From Deinococcus multiflagellatus (lineage in GTDB: Bacteria > Deinococcota > Deinococci > Deinococcales > Deinococcaceae), in assembly GCF_020166415.1 (NCBI RefSeq), contig NZ_JAIQXV010000023.1, positions 9,070-73,069 of the forward strand: a stretch of 64,000 bases of DNA, read 5' to 3'. Shown here in pieces: positions 63,828-64,000 of the stretch. Within the stretch, counting starts at the first letter, position 1. Each line of letters begins with the position of its first letter. The notes beneath the pieces were generated by a model. That model saw only the letters and a program-made list of their open reading frames with translations, made no database searches and was not told the DNA's origin. Both the position numbers and the translations under genes were made by a program.

Positions 63828-64000
63828 CTGCTCTTCTCATTGACAGCAGCAACGCTATCTGCCGCGCTTATTTTGGCCAGGCCAAGGGCCAGGCCAGCCG
63901 GGTGCCTGAAGTCCTGAGTTCCGCTGTGCGTACCTGGCGCCACCAGTTTCAACCTGAGTATGTCCTTGCAGCGCTAGACGACACGCAGAATTTCCGTCAA
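63824..64000 (+). CDS. 5'-3' exonuclease-like protein, partial
   Basis: First 59 residues only; the gene runs off the window. MTALLIDSSNAICRAYFGQA is the first acidic strand of the PIN/FEN 5'-3' exonuclease fold found at the N-terminus of DNA polymerase I and in phage exonucleases, and AALDDTQNFR fits the second acidic strand. It could be a separate exonuclease or the start of a PolA-like protein. GTG overlaps the preceding stop. Confidence 0.7.
   Translation, partial: MTALLIDSSNAICRAYFGQAKGQASRVPEVLSSAVRTWRHQFQPEYVLAALDDTQNFRQ

Overview
The window is GC-rich, gene-dense bacterial DNA that most likely comes from a Deinococcus species, probably a large plasmid or a chromosome carrying an integrated element. 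This is inferred from three things. The base composition is high-GC throughout. Many genes have a TANNNT -10 box only about 6 nt before the start codon, the leaderless-mRNA arrangement known to be common in Deinococcus. A CsoR-type copper sensor has the Cys-His-His ligand set described for Thermus. No rRNA, tRNA or CRISPR array was seen.

Layout. 0-13 kb looks like ordinary accessory or chromosomal content: apolipoprotein N-acyltransferase (lnt), an IS630-family remnant, a pair of paralogous unknown proteins, a divergent copper cluster (copA / copZ-csoR), a glutaredoxin, a LysM-M23 endopeptidase with an alpha/beta hydrolase, and membrane proteins. 13-20 kb holds a Mom-like DNA-modification acyltransferase, a D12-class adenine methyltransferase with a DPPC motif, a phage-type UvrD-like helicase and two TPR paralogues (one cytoplasmic, one exported). 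19.3-26.9 kb holds a PD-(D/E)XK-like protein divergent from a giant N6-methylase/SNF2-helicase fusion of about 1,712 residues (DarB or polyvalent-protein type), then a PadR-like regulator and a possible HEPN protein. 27-31 kb contains a DEDD exonuclease with a broken reading frame and a HEPN-like gene split by a complete IS4-family element with a 9-bp target duplication. 31-50 kb carries a ParB-domain protein, NAD-dependent DNA ligase, a short topoisomerase I, a HEPN-like gene, a CobS/MoxR-type AAA+ ATPase and many small unknown proteins, including an operon of six overlapping genes. 50-57 kb has a PadR/membrane-protein pair, two CPBP intramembrane-protease paralogues flanking a CoiA-like protein, and a CobT-like metallopeptidase/VWA protein. 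57-64 kb has an HD-GYP protein, a YgiB/YgiC-like pair, a second UvrD-like helicase and the start of a 5'-3' exonuclease-like gene running off the end.

Taken together, 13-64 kb resembles a large phage or phage-plasmid genome, or a plasmid replication and DNA-modification island. It has its own ligase, topoisomerase, two helicases, exonucleases, three candidate modification enzymes and a CobS/CobT-type AAA+/VWA pair, mixed with many unknown proteins.

The most unusual signals are regulatory. Three promoters at two loci share an exact geometry (TTTACA-N5-TGAACA-N9-TANGGT), which suggests one OmpR-family regulator. The two CPBP genes share a promoter. At least ten CACCC/GGGTG hairpins lie just upstream of start codons, two of them between divergent genes where they cannot terminate an upstream gene. 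Subfamilies of leaderless promoters end 6 nt before the start codon.
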